Notes: generated by a model not told the origin, from the letters alone. Positions 46,182 to 56,395 are shown, counted from the first letter of the stretch. The stretch: 64,000 nucleotides of DNA from an uncultured Bacteroidota bacterium (GCA_902622595.1 CACNQM010000002.1:177736-241735); one strand, 5' to 3'. Program-made: numbers and translations.

Positions 46182-46672
46182 ATATTTTAAAAATATTATT
46201 TCTTTTCGTATTTATTTCATTTTTTAAACCCAGTGAAGAGTGTTCTAACATATACCTAATTAGACATGCTGAGAAAGTAAGGACCAATAAATCAGATCGT
46301 GATCCAGATCTTAGTAATAAAGGTTTTTTAAGAGCCGAAAACTGGAAAAGATTTTTTATTGATAAAAACATTTCTAGAATATACTCTACCAATTACAAAA
46401 GGACAACAAAAACAGTCAAACCTCTTGCAGAAAATAATAACTTAGAAATACATATATACTCTTCTGATGATATTATCTATAAAACTTTTTTAAAATCAAG
46501 TATTGGGGAAAATACGCTTGTTGTTGGACATAGTAATACTATTCCTGATTTTGTAAATAATCTTATTGAGGAAGATTATTATGATCAAATTGATGACTTA
46601 AATAATTCTAATCTTTACATTGTTTCTCTTTGTAATTCCAGTATAACCCATAAATTAATAACTGTAGATTAA
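46178..46672 (+). CDS. Secreted histidine phosphatase (SixA-like)
   Basis: A 164-residue phosphatase with an N-terminal hydrophobic export segment (about 1-17). The catalytic RHG-type motif reads YLIRHAEK (Arg29, His30). A second His is in VVGHSNTIPDFVNNL near 111-125, and phosphate-pocket Arg is in IYSTNYKRTTKT. It starts with TTG overlapping the previous stop by 4 nt, and the methyltransferase gene starts directly after its stop. The small size fits SixA-like phosphohistidine or general phosphatases; the substrate is unknown. Confidence 0.8.
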   Translation: MNILKILFLFVFISFFKPSEECSNIYLIRHAEKVRTNKSDRDPDLSNKGFLRAENWKRFFIDKNISRIYSTNYKRTTKTVKPLAENNNLEIHIYSSDDIIYKTFLKSSIGENTLVVGHSNTIPDFVNNLIEEDYYDQIDDLNNSNLYIVSLCNSSITHKLITVD

Positions 46673-47281
46673 ATGGAATCACCTATAAAAGTCTTTAGTA
46701 ATTGGGTTTTAAATGGAAAAGATGAAGGCATGGAGAAAAACCATTCTGCATCAGTTGAGAACATGATTCAATATTCGACAAAAGGAATCGATAAATATAA
46801 ATTTATAGATGCTGGATGTGGAAATGGTTGGGTAGTTCGAAAAGTTTCTTCTGACCCAAAGTGTGTCAGTGCAATTGGTGTTGATGGATCAATTCACATG
46901 ATCGAAAAGGCAAAAATGTTAGATGATAAAAATGAGTACTTCTGCAATGACCTGTTAAAATGGATCCCTAAAGAAAAAGTAGATATCGTGCACTCAATGG
47001 AGGTTTTCTATTATTTTGAAAAACCTGAAATTCTCATAAGTCGTATTTATGATAATTGGTTAAAAAATGAAGGTCGTTTAATTATGGGTGTTGATCATTA
47101 TGTAGAAAATAAACCCTCACACAGTTGGAAGAAGGATATATCAATAACTACTATGCAATTATTATCTAAAAATACATGGTTAAACTTTTTTAAATCAGCA
47201 GGATTTAGTAATGTAGAGTATTGGTACTTCGGAAAAAAAGGTGAGTGGAATGGGACACTAATTATTACTGGAATCAAGTAA
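46673..47281 (+). CDS. Class I SAM-dependent methyltransferase
   Basis: A 202-residue Rossmann-like methyltransferase. Motif I is FIDAGCGNGWVVRKV near 42-56, motif II region is AIGVDGSIHMIEKA near 65-78 and the post-I acidic region is VDIVHSMEVFYYFEKP near 101-116. No substrate domain is recognisable. The start abuts the phosphatase stop, and the last 24 nt overlap the convergent FMN-reductase gene. Confidence 0.82.
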   Translation: MESPIKVFSNWVLNGKDEGMEKNHSASVENMIQYSTKGIDKYKFIDAGCGNGWVVRKVSSDPKCVSAIGVDGSIHMIEKAKMLDDKNEYFCNDLLKWIPKEKVDIVHSMEVFYYFEKPEILISRIYDNWLKNEGRLIMGVDHYVENKPSHSWKKDISITTMQLLSKNTWLNFFKSAGFSNVEYWYFGKKGEWNGTLIITGIK

Positions 47282-47818
47282 GTTATCAACTTGACTGGAG
47301 AATATACCTATCTGTTTATCTAACTCTTCACTTAGTTTTTTGTTGATAATTCCATCAGCATCAGAAAAGTTTTCATTAAAGTTTGGAAGTGAAAAATGAG
47401 GAATTTCCTGTTTACTTTGTCTAGAAAAGCGAGATAAGGCTGTTTGAAGCACTGTTTTGCCAGCATTTTGTCCATCACTGGTTGATAATAGTATTAAAGG
47501 CTTGTTACTCCATACTGTTGTTTCAATTACAGAAATCCAGTCATATATATTTTTAAATGCCGAGGTATAAGAACCATTGTGTTCAGCAAGTGAAATTATT
47601 ATTCCTATACTTTCATTGACCAATTTTTTAAACTCATGTGCTTTATCTGGAATACCTATCTCTTGTTCTCTATCTTCACTATAAATAGGCATTTCGAATT
47701 CGTTTAAATCAATGAGAATAGCCTCTTTTGGAGCCATTTTATTGGCAACATAAGAGGCTAGTTTTTTGTTTCTTGAATTTTTTGAGGAAGAAGCCCCAAA
47801 TGCAAGTAACTTATTCAT
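47258..47818 (-). CDS. NADPH-dependent FMN reductase family protein
   Basis: A 186-residue flavodoxin-like protein with LAFGASSSKNSRNKKLASYVA at the start (phosphate-binding loop for FMN), the AEHNGSYTSAFKNIYDWIS block near 78-96 and KPLILLSTSDGQNAG near 104-118. The family reduces FMN, quinones or azo compounds using NAD(P)H. Its ATG shares one base with the stop of the mini-CDGSH gene (TAATG), so the iron-sulfur peptide and the flavoprotein are translated together, which suggests a shared redox task. Confidence 0.87.
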   Translation of the reverse strand: MNKLLAFGASSSKNSRNKKLASYVANKMAPKEAILIDLNEFEMPIYSEDREQEIGIPDKAHEFKKLVNESIGIIISLAEHNGSYTSAFKNIYDWISVIETTVWSNKPLILLSTSDGQNAGKTVLQTALSRFSRQSKQEIPHFSLPNFNENFSDADGIINKKLSEELDKQIGIFSSQVDNLLDSSNN

Positions 47819-47901
47819 TATTGGCTGCTATGAGAACCATCACAAAACCCTTCTGGGTCTTGCGTGTTTCCACATCCACATCTTGGTCTATTAGGATTCA
47901 T
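47818..47901 (-). CDS. Miniature CDGSH-type iron-sulfur protein (27 residues)
   Basis: A complete 27-residue gene consisting almost only of an iron-sulfur motif: CGCGNTQDPEGFCDGSH at residues 8-24. The three Cys and one His (8, 10, 20, 24) match the 3Cys-1His ligand set of CDGSH [2Fe-2S] proteins, but nine residues separate the second and third Cys where mitoNEET-type motifs have eight. It starts 1 nt after the yceI stop, and its stop overlaps the FMN-reductase start (TAATG). A related gene of 38 codons lies at 57822-57938, which supports it being real. Cluster binding is inferred. Confidence 0.82.
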   Translation of the reverse strand: MNPNRPRCGCGNTQDPEGFCDGSHSSQ

Positions 47902-47902
47902 A

Positions 47903-48514
47903 TTATGAAGTTTTAAGATTAATTTCTAACTCAATATCATCGTAAATGAGTTTGTCACCAAGATTCTCAAAAAATGTTCCTGATCTAAACTTCACATTAT
48001 ACTTTGATCTATCAAAAACAAGATTGGCTGTCCACCCATCCTCAGTATTTGCCATTTCAAATAAAACAGGGTGTGAAATGTCTTTTATAGTTAAAAAACC
48101 GTTCACCATCCATTTTCCATCCGATATAAGCTCTGAACTTGAAATATAGAGATGAGCTGAAGGAAAGGATTCGACTGAAAAAAAATCATCTGATCTTAAA
48201 TGGCCCTCTAACCTTTCTTTACTTCCACCTGTTAAATCTTGTACGTTAATAGATGTCATGTCAACAAAAAACTCCCCCTGAGAAATAAGACCATCTGCAA
48301 CTTCAAATTGTCCAGATGTAAAATTAATTGTTCCAAAGTGGGAGCTTGTTGAGACTTCTCTACCAGTCCAAACAAGGCTACTTTCGTCTTGATTAATATT
48401 ATAAATTGCATCAGACGCATTAACTGTAACACTATTGGCCTCTTCTGACTTATTAGAGTTCATATTACAAGAAACCAGTGAGACAAACATTAATAAAGTG
48501 ATTAATTTTTTCAT
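47903..48514 (-). CDS. YceI family lipoprotein
   Basis: A 203-residue protein with a lipoprotein signal (LVSC, Cys16) and a YceI lipocalin-like barrel. Family blocks are SSLVWTGREVSTSSHFGTINFTSGQFEV near 44-71, the DDFFSVESFPSAHLYIS segment near 109-125 and FLTIKDISHPVLFEM near 140-154. YceI proteins bind polyisoprenoid-like amphiphiles in the periplasm. It is the first gene of an operon with the mini-CDGSH protein and the FMN reductase, and it is divergent from the HTH gene with its four palindromes. Confidence 0.87.
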   Translation of the reverse strand: MKKLITLLMFVSLVSCNMNSNKSEEANSVTVNASDAIYNINQDESSLVWTGREVSTSSHFGTINFTSGQFEVADGLISQGEFFVDMTSINVQDLTGGSKERLEGHLRSDDFFSVESFPSAHLYISSSELISDGKWMVNGFLTIKDISHPVLFEMANTEDGWTANLVFDRSKYNVKFRSGTFFENLGDKLIYDDIELEINLKTS

Positions 48515-48603
48515 GCATTAAAATTTTTGTAAAACTAGAAAATTGAGTTTTTTAGGTTTCTTTTTGATATGGTTTTAATTATTATTTAACATCTTTAAAA
48601 TAA

Positions 48604-48621
48604 TGTAAAGCAAACTATACA
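48604..48621. promoter_or_regulatory. Operator-like palindrome 1 (degenerate)
   Basis: TGTAAAGCAAACTATACA: left half TGTAAAG, 4-nt spacer and right half CTATACA, one mismatch from CTTTACA. First and weakest of four similar boxes between yceI and the HTH gene. Confidence 0.65.
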
Positions 48622-48628
48622 TTTATAA

Positions 48629-48646
48629 TGTAAAGTTAACTTTACA
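48629..48646. promoter_or_regulatory. Operator-like palindrome 2 (perfect)
   Basis: TGTAAAGTTAACTTTACA is a perfect 18-bp palindrome, centred about 84 nt before the HTH start codon. It defines the consensus TGTAAAG-N4-CTTTACA for the set. Confidence 0.82.
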
Positions 48647-48667
48647 AAAATAATTTAAAAGTTATAA

Positions 48668-48685
48668 TGTAAAGTTTATTTTACA
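48668..48685. promoter_or_regulatory. Operator-like palindrome 3
   Basis: TGTAAAGTTTATTTTACA: same left half and spacing, with one mismatch in the right half (TTTTACA). It lies where a -33 element would be expected relative to the TATATTTG box at 48696. Confidence 0.75.
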
Positions 48686-48695
48686 AAAATTTTAT

Positions 48696-48703
48696 TATAT
48701 TTG
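48696..48703 (+). promoter_or_regulatory. Probable Bacteroidota -7 box of the HTH-Stealth operon
   Basis: TATATTTG matches the TAnnTTTG consensus exactly and ends 17 nt before the HTH ATG. Its last two bases are the first bases of palindrome 4, so a protein on that palindrome would block polymerase. Transcription would start only about 10 nt before the ATG, leaving no room for a Shine-Dalgarno. Confidence 0.6.
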
Positions 48704-48719
48704 TAAAGCTTACTTTACA
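48702..48719. promoter_or_regulatory. Operator-like palindrome 4 next to the HTH start codon
   Basis: TGTAAAGCTTACTTTACA has both half-sites perfect (TGTAAAG and CTTTACA) and ends 1 nt before the HTH ATG, overlapping the probable -7 box. This is the arrangement expected for negative autoregulation. Confidence 0.8.
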
Positions 48720-48720
48720 T

Positions 48721-48915
48721 ATGCTTATAAATAGAGTTAAAGATTATAGAAAAGGTGCGGGTCTAACTCAAGAGGATTTAGCACTTCTCGCTGGCGTTAG
48801 CAGACAAACAATAATATCAATAGAGAAAAATAAATTTGTGCCTGGCCTTGACATAGCTTTAAAAATATCAGAGTCTTTAAAAACCCCAATTAATAAACTT
48901 TTTTATTTTGTTTAA
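48721..48915 (+). CDS. Small XRE-type HTH transcriptional regulator
   Basis: A 64-residue protein that is little more than a Cro/CI-type helix-turn-helix (about residues 15-36: LTQEDLALLAGVSRQTIISIEK), in the pattern of short YozG-like regulators. Its start codon lies 1 nt after the last of four TGTAAAG-N4-CTTTACA palindromes, so autorepression is likely. The stop is directly followed by the ATG of the Stealth gene with no spacer, making that gene its probable co-regulated partner. A companion role toward the divergent yceI operon is possible. Confidence 0.87.
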   Translation: MLINRVKDYRKGAGLTQEDLALLAGVSRQTIISIEKNKFVPGLDIALKISESLKTPINKLFYFV

Positions 48916-49857
48916 ATGGAAAAAATTGATGCAGTAATAACTTGGGTTGATGGATCTGAGCCTAATTACAAAATAAAACTTGAAGAGAATCTTAAAAACA
49001 AAAAGATCATAAACAGACAATACACTCAGGCAAATGAAATTGATTTCTGTGTAGCATCTATTATTAAATTTGCCCCATTTGTTCGAAAAATATTTATTGT
49101 TACTGATAAACAAAAACCAAAATTTAGTGGGATTAGACATATGGTGTCTTTAGAAAAAATTGAAATTATTGATCATGAAGAAATTTTTCGTGACAATTTA
49201 GATTGTATGCCATCATTTAATATTAGATCAATAGATGCATTACTTTTTAAGATTAAAAATCTTTCTGATAAGTTCATTTATTTTAATGATGATATGTTTC
49301 TTATCAAAGAGACTACCAAAGAAGATTGGTTTAAAGATAATAAAGCAGTTTTAACAGGAAGTTGGGCCAAAACATACAATAAACATTTAATAAAGACCAT
49401 CTCACATAAAATAAAAAACTTATTAAATATTAGGCCAAGCTTCAACGCTGCTCAATCAAAAGCTGCAAATATTGTGGGTTTCCATAATAGGTATTTTAAA
49501 TCATTTCATTGTGGTAGACCACAAATAAAATCAGTTATTAAAGATTTTTATGATAAAAACCCTCAAAGACTAACAAACCAAATAAGGTACAAATTTAGAG
49601 ACGGCAGACAATATATGCCATACAGCCTTTGTTGGCATCTGTTAATAAAAGAGAATCTTTATGTTGAGTCTTCCACAAATAAACTTGTAGAGATAAATAA
49701 ATCCCAAAATCTTTCAGCCAAAAAACTAGAAAAGATATTAAAAAGTATTGATTCAAAAGCTGAAGTTAAATTTCTGAATATACAAGACCTAAATATGGCA
49801 GAACCTGAAACACAACAAGTTTTTCAAAACTGGTTTATAAAAAAATTAAATAGCTGA
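48916..49857 (+). CDS. Stealth-family sugar-phosphate transferase
   Basis: A 313-residue protein of the Stealth family (hexose-1-phosphate transferases making phosphodiester-linked surface polysaccharides). CR1 is IDAVITWVDGSEP at 4-16. CR2 runs through NEIDFCVASIIKFAPFVRKIFIVTDK, and the core PSFNIRSIDALL with FIYFNDDMFLI has the conserved NDD near 120-130. CR3/CR4-like His and basic segments follow (CWHLLIKENL). It begins immediately after the HTH stop. Only one such enzyme and no capsule cluster is seen here, so its acceptor is unknown. Confidence 0.85.
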   Translation: MEKIDAVITWVDGSEPNYKIKLEENLKNKKIINRQYTQANEIDFCVASIIKFAPFVRKIFIVTDKQKPKFSGIRHMVSLEKIEIIDHEEIFRDNLDCMPSFNIRSIDALLFKIKNLSDKFIYFNDDMFLIKETTKEDWFKDNKAVLTGSWAKTYNKHLIKTISHKIKNLLNIRPSFNAAQSKAANIVGFHNRYFKSFHCGRPQIKSVIKDFYDKNPQRLTNQIRYKFRDGRQYMPYSLCWHLLIKENLYVESSTNKLVEINKSQNLSAKKLEKILKSIDSKAEVKFLNIQDLNMAEPETQQVFQNWFIKKLNS

Positions 49858-49858
49858 A

Positions 49859-51076
49859 CTAAATAGACTTTATAACCTCAATTGCCCTATCTATCTCTTT
49901 TTTTGTGTTGTAGAGTGAAATTCCAAGTCTTGTTACACCTCCTCTGCTTTCAAGACCTAATTGCTGGATTGCCTTTAGTGCATAGAAATGCCCATCCCAA
50001 GCACAAATATTGTGTTTAGCTAAGCTAGCACATACTTCTTGCGGAGAGTAATTTGAGTGAACAAATGATACTGTCGGTGTTCTTTCTCTTGTAGAAAAAT
50101 CAGGGCCAATAACAGTTGTTTTATCAAAGCCTTCCAATGACTCATAGAGATGTTTTGCAAGATTAAATTCATGATCACTAATTTGTAAATATGCACTTTC
50201 CAGTTTTTCCCTATATGTTCTTCCTTGACCAAGAGATGAAATAAAATCAATAGCTGCTGAAACTCCTGAGCATGCTGCATGATTCAGTGTCCCTGTTTCA
50301 ATTATATAAGGGGGCTCCTGATCTTGGACAACTAGTCTATCTGGATTAAGATCGTTCAAAACTCCAGGCTTAGAGTAGAGAAAACTTATATGTGGTCCAT
50401 AAAACTTATAAGCTGAACATAACATAAAATCACAGTCAAGAACTTTAACATCAATTGAAAAATGTGGTGCATAATGGACAGCATCTAGTAGAAAAAGGCA
50501 TTTTCTGTCTTTTAGATATTCTTTAACTCTATTAAAGCTGTTAAGTGTTCCGAGTGCATTGGATGACATACCCATGCAAACCATTACGGTTTTATCATTT
50601 ATTTTACTTTTGAAATCAGAATAATCAAGAGTTCCATTCTGCTTTAGATTAACTTCAATAATCTTCACACCTACTTCTTTCAAAATCATCCATGGGCCTC
50701 TATTTGCCTCATGATCAAGCTCTGTTACAATCACTTCGTCACCTTCTTTAAATTTTCTTGATAAAGCTCTTGCCAAACTGTAATTTAATGTGGTCATGTT
50801 TTGACCAATTGAAATTGAGTTAGGGTTTTCTGCCCCAAGCATAAGAGAAACTTTAAATCGGAGATCATCCATAATAGAGTCAGTTTCTTTACTTGTAATA
50901 AATTCTCCGTGTGTGTTCGCATTTGATCTTAAATAATATTTGGAGATTGCCTCGATTACCTGAATAGGAACTTGAGTGCCTCCAGGGCCATCTAAGTATA
51001 TAATTTGTTGATTTGAGCTATTAACTCTATTTAAAGAAGGAAAGTACTCTCTAGTTTTTTCTGAAAAACCTTCCAT
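49859..51076 (-). CDS. Cysteine-desulfurase-like aminotransferase class V protein
   Basis: A 405-residue PLP fold-type I protein of the VC1184-like (TIGR01976) group. It opens with REYFPSLNRVNSSNQQIIYLDGPGGTQVPIQV, and GPGGTQVP is the group hallmark; NANTHGEFITS follows. The internal Asp is in FLLDAVHYAPH, and the PLP-Lys region is CSAYKFYGPHISFLYSK near 229-245. True desulfurase activity is not established for this group. It is last in a three-gene run after two secreted beta-propeller genes, with gaps of 3 and 5 nt. Confidence 0.87.
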   Translation of the reverse strand: MEGFSEKTREYFPSLNRVNSSNQQIIYLDGPGGTQVPIQVIEAISKYYLRSNANTHGEFITSKETDSIMDDLRFKVSLMLGAENPNSISIGQNMTTLNYSLARALSRKFKEGDEVIVTELDHEANRGPWMILKEVGVKIIEVNLKQNGTLDYSDFKSKINDKTVMVCMGMSSNALGTLNSFNRVKEYLKDRKCLFLLDAVHYAPHFSIDVKVLDCDFMLCSAYKFYGPHISFLYSKPGVLNDLNPDRLVVQDQEPPYIIETGTLNHAACSGVSAAIDFISSLGQGRTYREKLESAYLQISDHEFNLAKHLYESLEGFDKTTVIGPDFSTRERTPTVSFVHSNYSPQEVCASLAKHNICAWDGHFYALKAIQQLGLESRGGVTRLGISLYNTKKEIDRAIEVIKSI

Positions 51077-51081
51077 TTAAA

Positions 51082-52134
51082 CTAATCTGCAATTTTCCAA
51101 AAAGCAATTCCTCCAGCCTGTTTTCCTACCTTAGCAGAATCAACTAACTCAAGTTTTTCGAGACTAATAACATCTACCTTACCTGCCTCACCTCCTACAC
51201 CTTCAACAGAAACAAAAGCATACTTGTTGTCCGGTGAAATTACCACTCCATGTGGAATTTGAGTTGATGTCTTTATCTTGGAAATTTGCTTACTTTTATC
51301 TAAGGACCAAATAGAAACTGCACCCTCGTTTTTCAGGGTTGTTATAATGTGTTTTCCATCAGAAGTAGCAGCTATGTTATATGGTCCCTCCCCTGTCTCA
51401 ATTGTTTGCTTAACTTTCCATTCTTGGACATCAACAATGAAGATTTTATTTGAACCATTACCAGCTATGTATAATTCTTTTCCTGATGGAGACGGAGTTA
51501 CCCACGTTGGTTTAACTTTTGAGTGATGCATGGCGTTCCTATGATGTTTATTGGTGTCAAGACTCAAAATACGCTTTACACTCAAATCAACGGCATCTAT
51601 TTCAAATAGTTCTCCTGACATCATCGCCACAGAATAATGAAAATTTCCATCTGGAGACATTCTTGAACCATGTGGCATAATGCCGGTTTTTATTTTACTT
51701 ATCTCTACCATGTACTCTGGATCAACAACTGAAACAGTGCTTGTTTTCATTAGCCCATGTAAATTAAAATTAACCACATAAAGAAGTCCTGTTGTTTTTG
51801 ATATTTGCATGGTAGCTGGAAAAAGGCCTAACTCAACTTTTAATAGTGGCTCGTTGTTTTCAGTAGAATACTTAACAACTGATCCATTTGGATTTCCGTG
51901 CGCCAATGTTAAATACCAATATTCACCGCTAGGGTCAATAGTTATTCCGTGTGGACCTTCATTTTCTGTTGGCATTACTCCAACTGAAACTCTATTTGTT
52001 TCTTGTATTTCATTTCCATCAAATTTTAATATGGAAACCTGATCATCTGACTCAGCTGCAACATAGACATAATATTCTTGTGAAAATCCAATGTTAAAAA
52101 TTAAAAGGAATAAAATTGTATATAATCTCTTCAT
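51082..52134 (-). CDS. Secreted YncE/YVTN-type beta-propeller protein
   Basis: A 350-residue protein with a signal peptide ending NIGFSQ (about residue 18) and seven-bladed propeller repeats. Each blade carries the pattern P-HG-I/M-x-DGxxxYV, for example GPHGITIDPSGEYWYLT near 60, MPHGSRMSPDGNFHYSV and IPHGVVISPDNKYAFVSV. The family includes metal- or ligand-binding scaffolds and lactonase-like enzymes; no activity can be assigned. It lies 3 nt after the LVIVD-repeat gene and 5 nt before the class V aminotransferase-like gene. Confidence 0.82.
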   Translation of the reverse strand: MKRLYTILFLLIFNIGFSQEYYVYVAAESDDQVSILKFDGNEIQETNRVSVGVMPTENEGPHGITIDPSGEYWYLTLAHGNPNGSVVKYSTENNEPLLKVELGLFPATMQISKTTGLLYVVNFNLHGLMKTSTVSVVDPEYMVEISKIKTGIMPHGSRMSPDGNFHYSVAMMSGELFEIDAVDLSVKRILSLDTNKHHRNAMHHSKVKPTWVTPSPSGKELYIAGNGSNKIFIVDVQEWKVKQTIETGEGPYNIAATSDGKHIITTLKNEGAVSIWSLDKSKQISKIKTSTQIPHGVVISPDNKYAFVSVEGVGGEAGKVDVISLEKLELVDSAKVGKQAGGIAFWKIAD

Positions 52135-52137
52135 GGT

Positions 52138-54159
52138 TTAGTCGATTAATCTTGGTCTGTCTAAGTATTCATTAATTTTAGAATTATCCGGCTTTGTTGG
52201 CAAGACTTTTGAAGAACCAATTCCACCATTATGATCTGAATAAAAAACATATCCTTTATAGAGTTGTGCACCCCATGTCATAGCAGCATTTGGAATGTAT
52301 CCGTTTGGGTTTGCCGTATTAATATGACCGATTTCTCGCCCCTGTCTAAAGAGATCCCCCATAAGTTCTCCACTAATATCAACTATCCTAACACCGCCTG
52401 TATACATTGCAACATATAGTATATCATCCTCTATCCAATAATTGTGAGAGCCGTGCCCAGGCAGTTCATATCTAGCAACTTCTTCTGGATTATTAATATC
52501 AGTAAAGTCGACAAAGTGAATGAAGCCTGCAGTCTCATTGGTGGTATACACATCAATACCTTGTGGAAAAATTTCATCACCTAATACTGTGTAAAACTTA
52601 TCAGTTGATTTACTTTTAAAAGGAAATGTTGCGTGATGAGCTCCTGATTCATAGGTATAATTTGCCATTGCTACTGGGTTTGATGGTGAGCCACCAGCAA
52701 CTCCGTTTCCAACATCAATCATGTAAACTCCATGCTTCCAATTAGAAGAGTATGCAATGCCATCCTCTATCCATACATCATGAATAGCTTGTCCTTTTTC
52801 TCCTATTTCAAACATACCAACTTCATAGGGATTTGTTGGATCCTCGATATTTATAACATAAAACCTTTCTCCATTGCTGAGTGCATAAACATGGTCTTCA
52901 TATATAAATAAATTGTGAACACCCCCTGTTAAGTTTGTTGTGTACTCTGAAAGAGTTTTAACATCATAAGGATTAGTTGTATCAAGTATTACAATTCCAT
53001 TTCTCCTGTTAGACGCACCTTCTCTGCTTATAATAGAAATTTTACCATCTGCTGAAACCTTTACATCATTAACGGTTCTTGCATCTACTTGAACACTATC
53101 TATTTTTTTCAAATTTCCTGGGTCTGTAACGTCCCAAAAATAAGTAGTTCCATCTGCACCCCAAGTCCCGGATACTGCATAATCATTTCCATCTTGACCC
53201 TCAAAAACCCAAAAGTCTGAAGTGTGCTTGTCTTCCACTGTACCAGTTCCAATAGTAATAACCTCTCTTTGGATTCCTCTATCGTAAACAACTAATGGCT
53301 TTGAAATTGACTTTTCTCCTGCCGTTACGGTAATTAAATACTTACCTGCTGTTTCAGCTACAAATCTTCCATCATCTTTTATTAAACCTGCTGCGGTTGA
53401 GCTCTTATCAAAAGACTCTCCAGAGAAAGAATAACTAAGAGGAGCATCTGAAACAACCTTTCCTTTGTCATCATAGGCAATTGTGGAAAACTTTACTACA
53501 TCTCCTGTTCTTACTACATCAAGGTTAGCATTAATTGAAAGTTTCGAGATTGGTGTTTCTTTAATTTTAAAGCTTAAAGATGTCGATACTCCATCAAGCT
53601 CAATTTTTAGTTCAGCATTTCCGGGCTTAACAGCTTTTACATTATTAAAGTTATCTATTTCAACTAAGTCATTTTCAGAACTTATTTGAATATCCGCATC
53701 GAACCTAGTAAAACCATATGCGTCAACCACTTTATATTGAAGAGGCACATATGTTCCTGTGTAAACTGTTTCTCTGCTTAAGTTAACTTGTAATTCTTTT
53801 GGCTTTGCGTAATTGACGGTCACATCAAAATCTCTACTCAATCTTCCGTCAGATAGTCCAATACAAAGCGCAATAACTTTATGTTGTCCTGGAATTTCTC
53901 CTTTAATTGTTCCTCTTCTTCTATTTACACTAATTCCATCATCCCAATTTAATGCACCATTTTTATTGTAATAAATTATGTTGGGACACTCAACTTTATT
54001 TCCATTCTTATCTAAAATATCTGTTATAGGCTCAAAAATCTCGCCAACTTCAATTGACAAGTTTTCTAGGTTTGATTGCACTGTAAACTCTTGAGAGTTC
54101 ATACAAATTGAAGATAACAGGAGTGAGCTTAGTATAAATTTAAAAGTGTAATTTTTCAT
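52138..54159 (-). CDS. Secreted LVIVD-repeat beta-propeller with Ig-like N-domains
   Basis: A 673-residue protein: signal peptide (about 1-22, ending MNSQ), two or three Ig/Big-like beta domains (about 30-290), then a propeller built of LVIVD-type repeats. Examples are IVILDTTNPYDVKTLSEY, FYVINIEDPTNPYEVGMF, IHFVDFTDINNPEEVARY and VRIVDISGELM. Several His pairs (GAHHATF, GSHNYW) recur at equivalent blade positions and could bind metal. Function is unknown; a surface or periplasmic binding or catalytic protein is likely. First gene of the run with the YncE-type propeller and the PLP enzyme, 37 nt after katG. Confidence 0.83.
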   Translation of the reverse strand: MKNYTFKFILSSLLLSSICMNSQEFTVQSNLENLSIEVGEIFEPITDILDKNGNKVECPNIIYYNKNGALNWDDGISVNRRRGTIKGEIPGQHKVIALCIGLSDGRLSRDFDVTVNYAKPKELQVNLSRETVYTGTYVPLQYKVVDAYGFTRFDADIQISSENDLVEIDNFNNVKAVKPGNAELKIELDGVSTSLSFKIKETPISKLSINANLDVVRTGDVVKFSTIAYDDKGKVVSDAPLSYSFSGESFDKSSTAAGLIKDDGRFVAETAGKYLITVTAGEKSISKPLVVYDRGIQREVITIGTGTVEDKHTSDFWVFEGQDGNDYAVSGTWGADGTTYFWDVTDPGNLKKIDSVQVDARTVNDVKVSADGKISIISREGASNRRNGIVILDTTNPYDVKTLSEYTTNLTGGVHNLFIYEDHVYALSNGERFYVINIEDPTNPYEVGMFEIGEKGQAIHDVWIEDGIAYSSNWKHGVYMIDVGNGVAGGSPSNPVAMANYTYESGAHHATFPFKSKSTDKFYTVLGDEIFPQGIDVYTTNETAGFIHFVDFTDINNPEEVARYELPGHGSHNYWIEDDILYVAMYTGGVRIVDISGELMGDLFRQGREIGHINTANPNGYIPNAAMTWGAQLYKGYVFYSDHNGGIGSSKVLPTKPDNSKINEYLDRPRLID

Positions 54160-54196
54160 AATTGATTTTTAAGTCGTTAAAGATAAAAACTATAGT

Positions 54197-56395
<2,199 letters not shown>

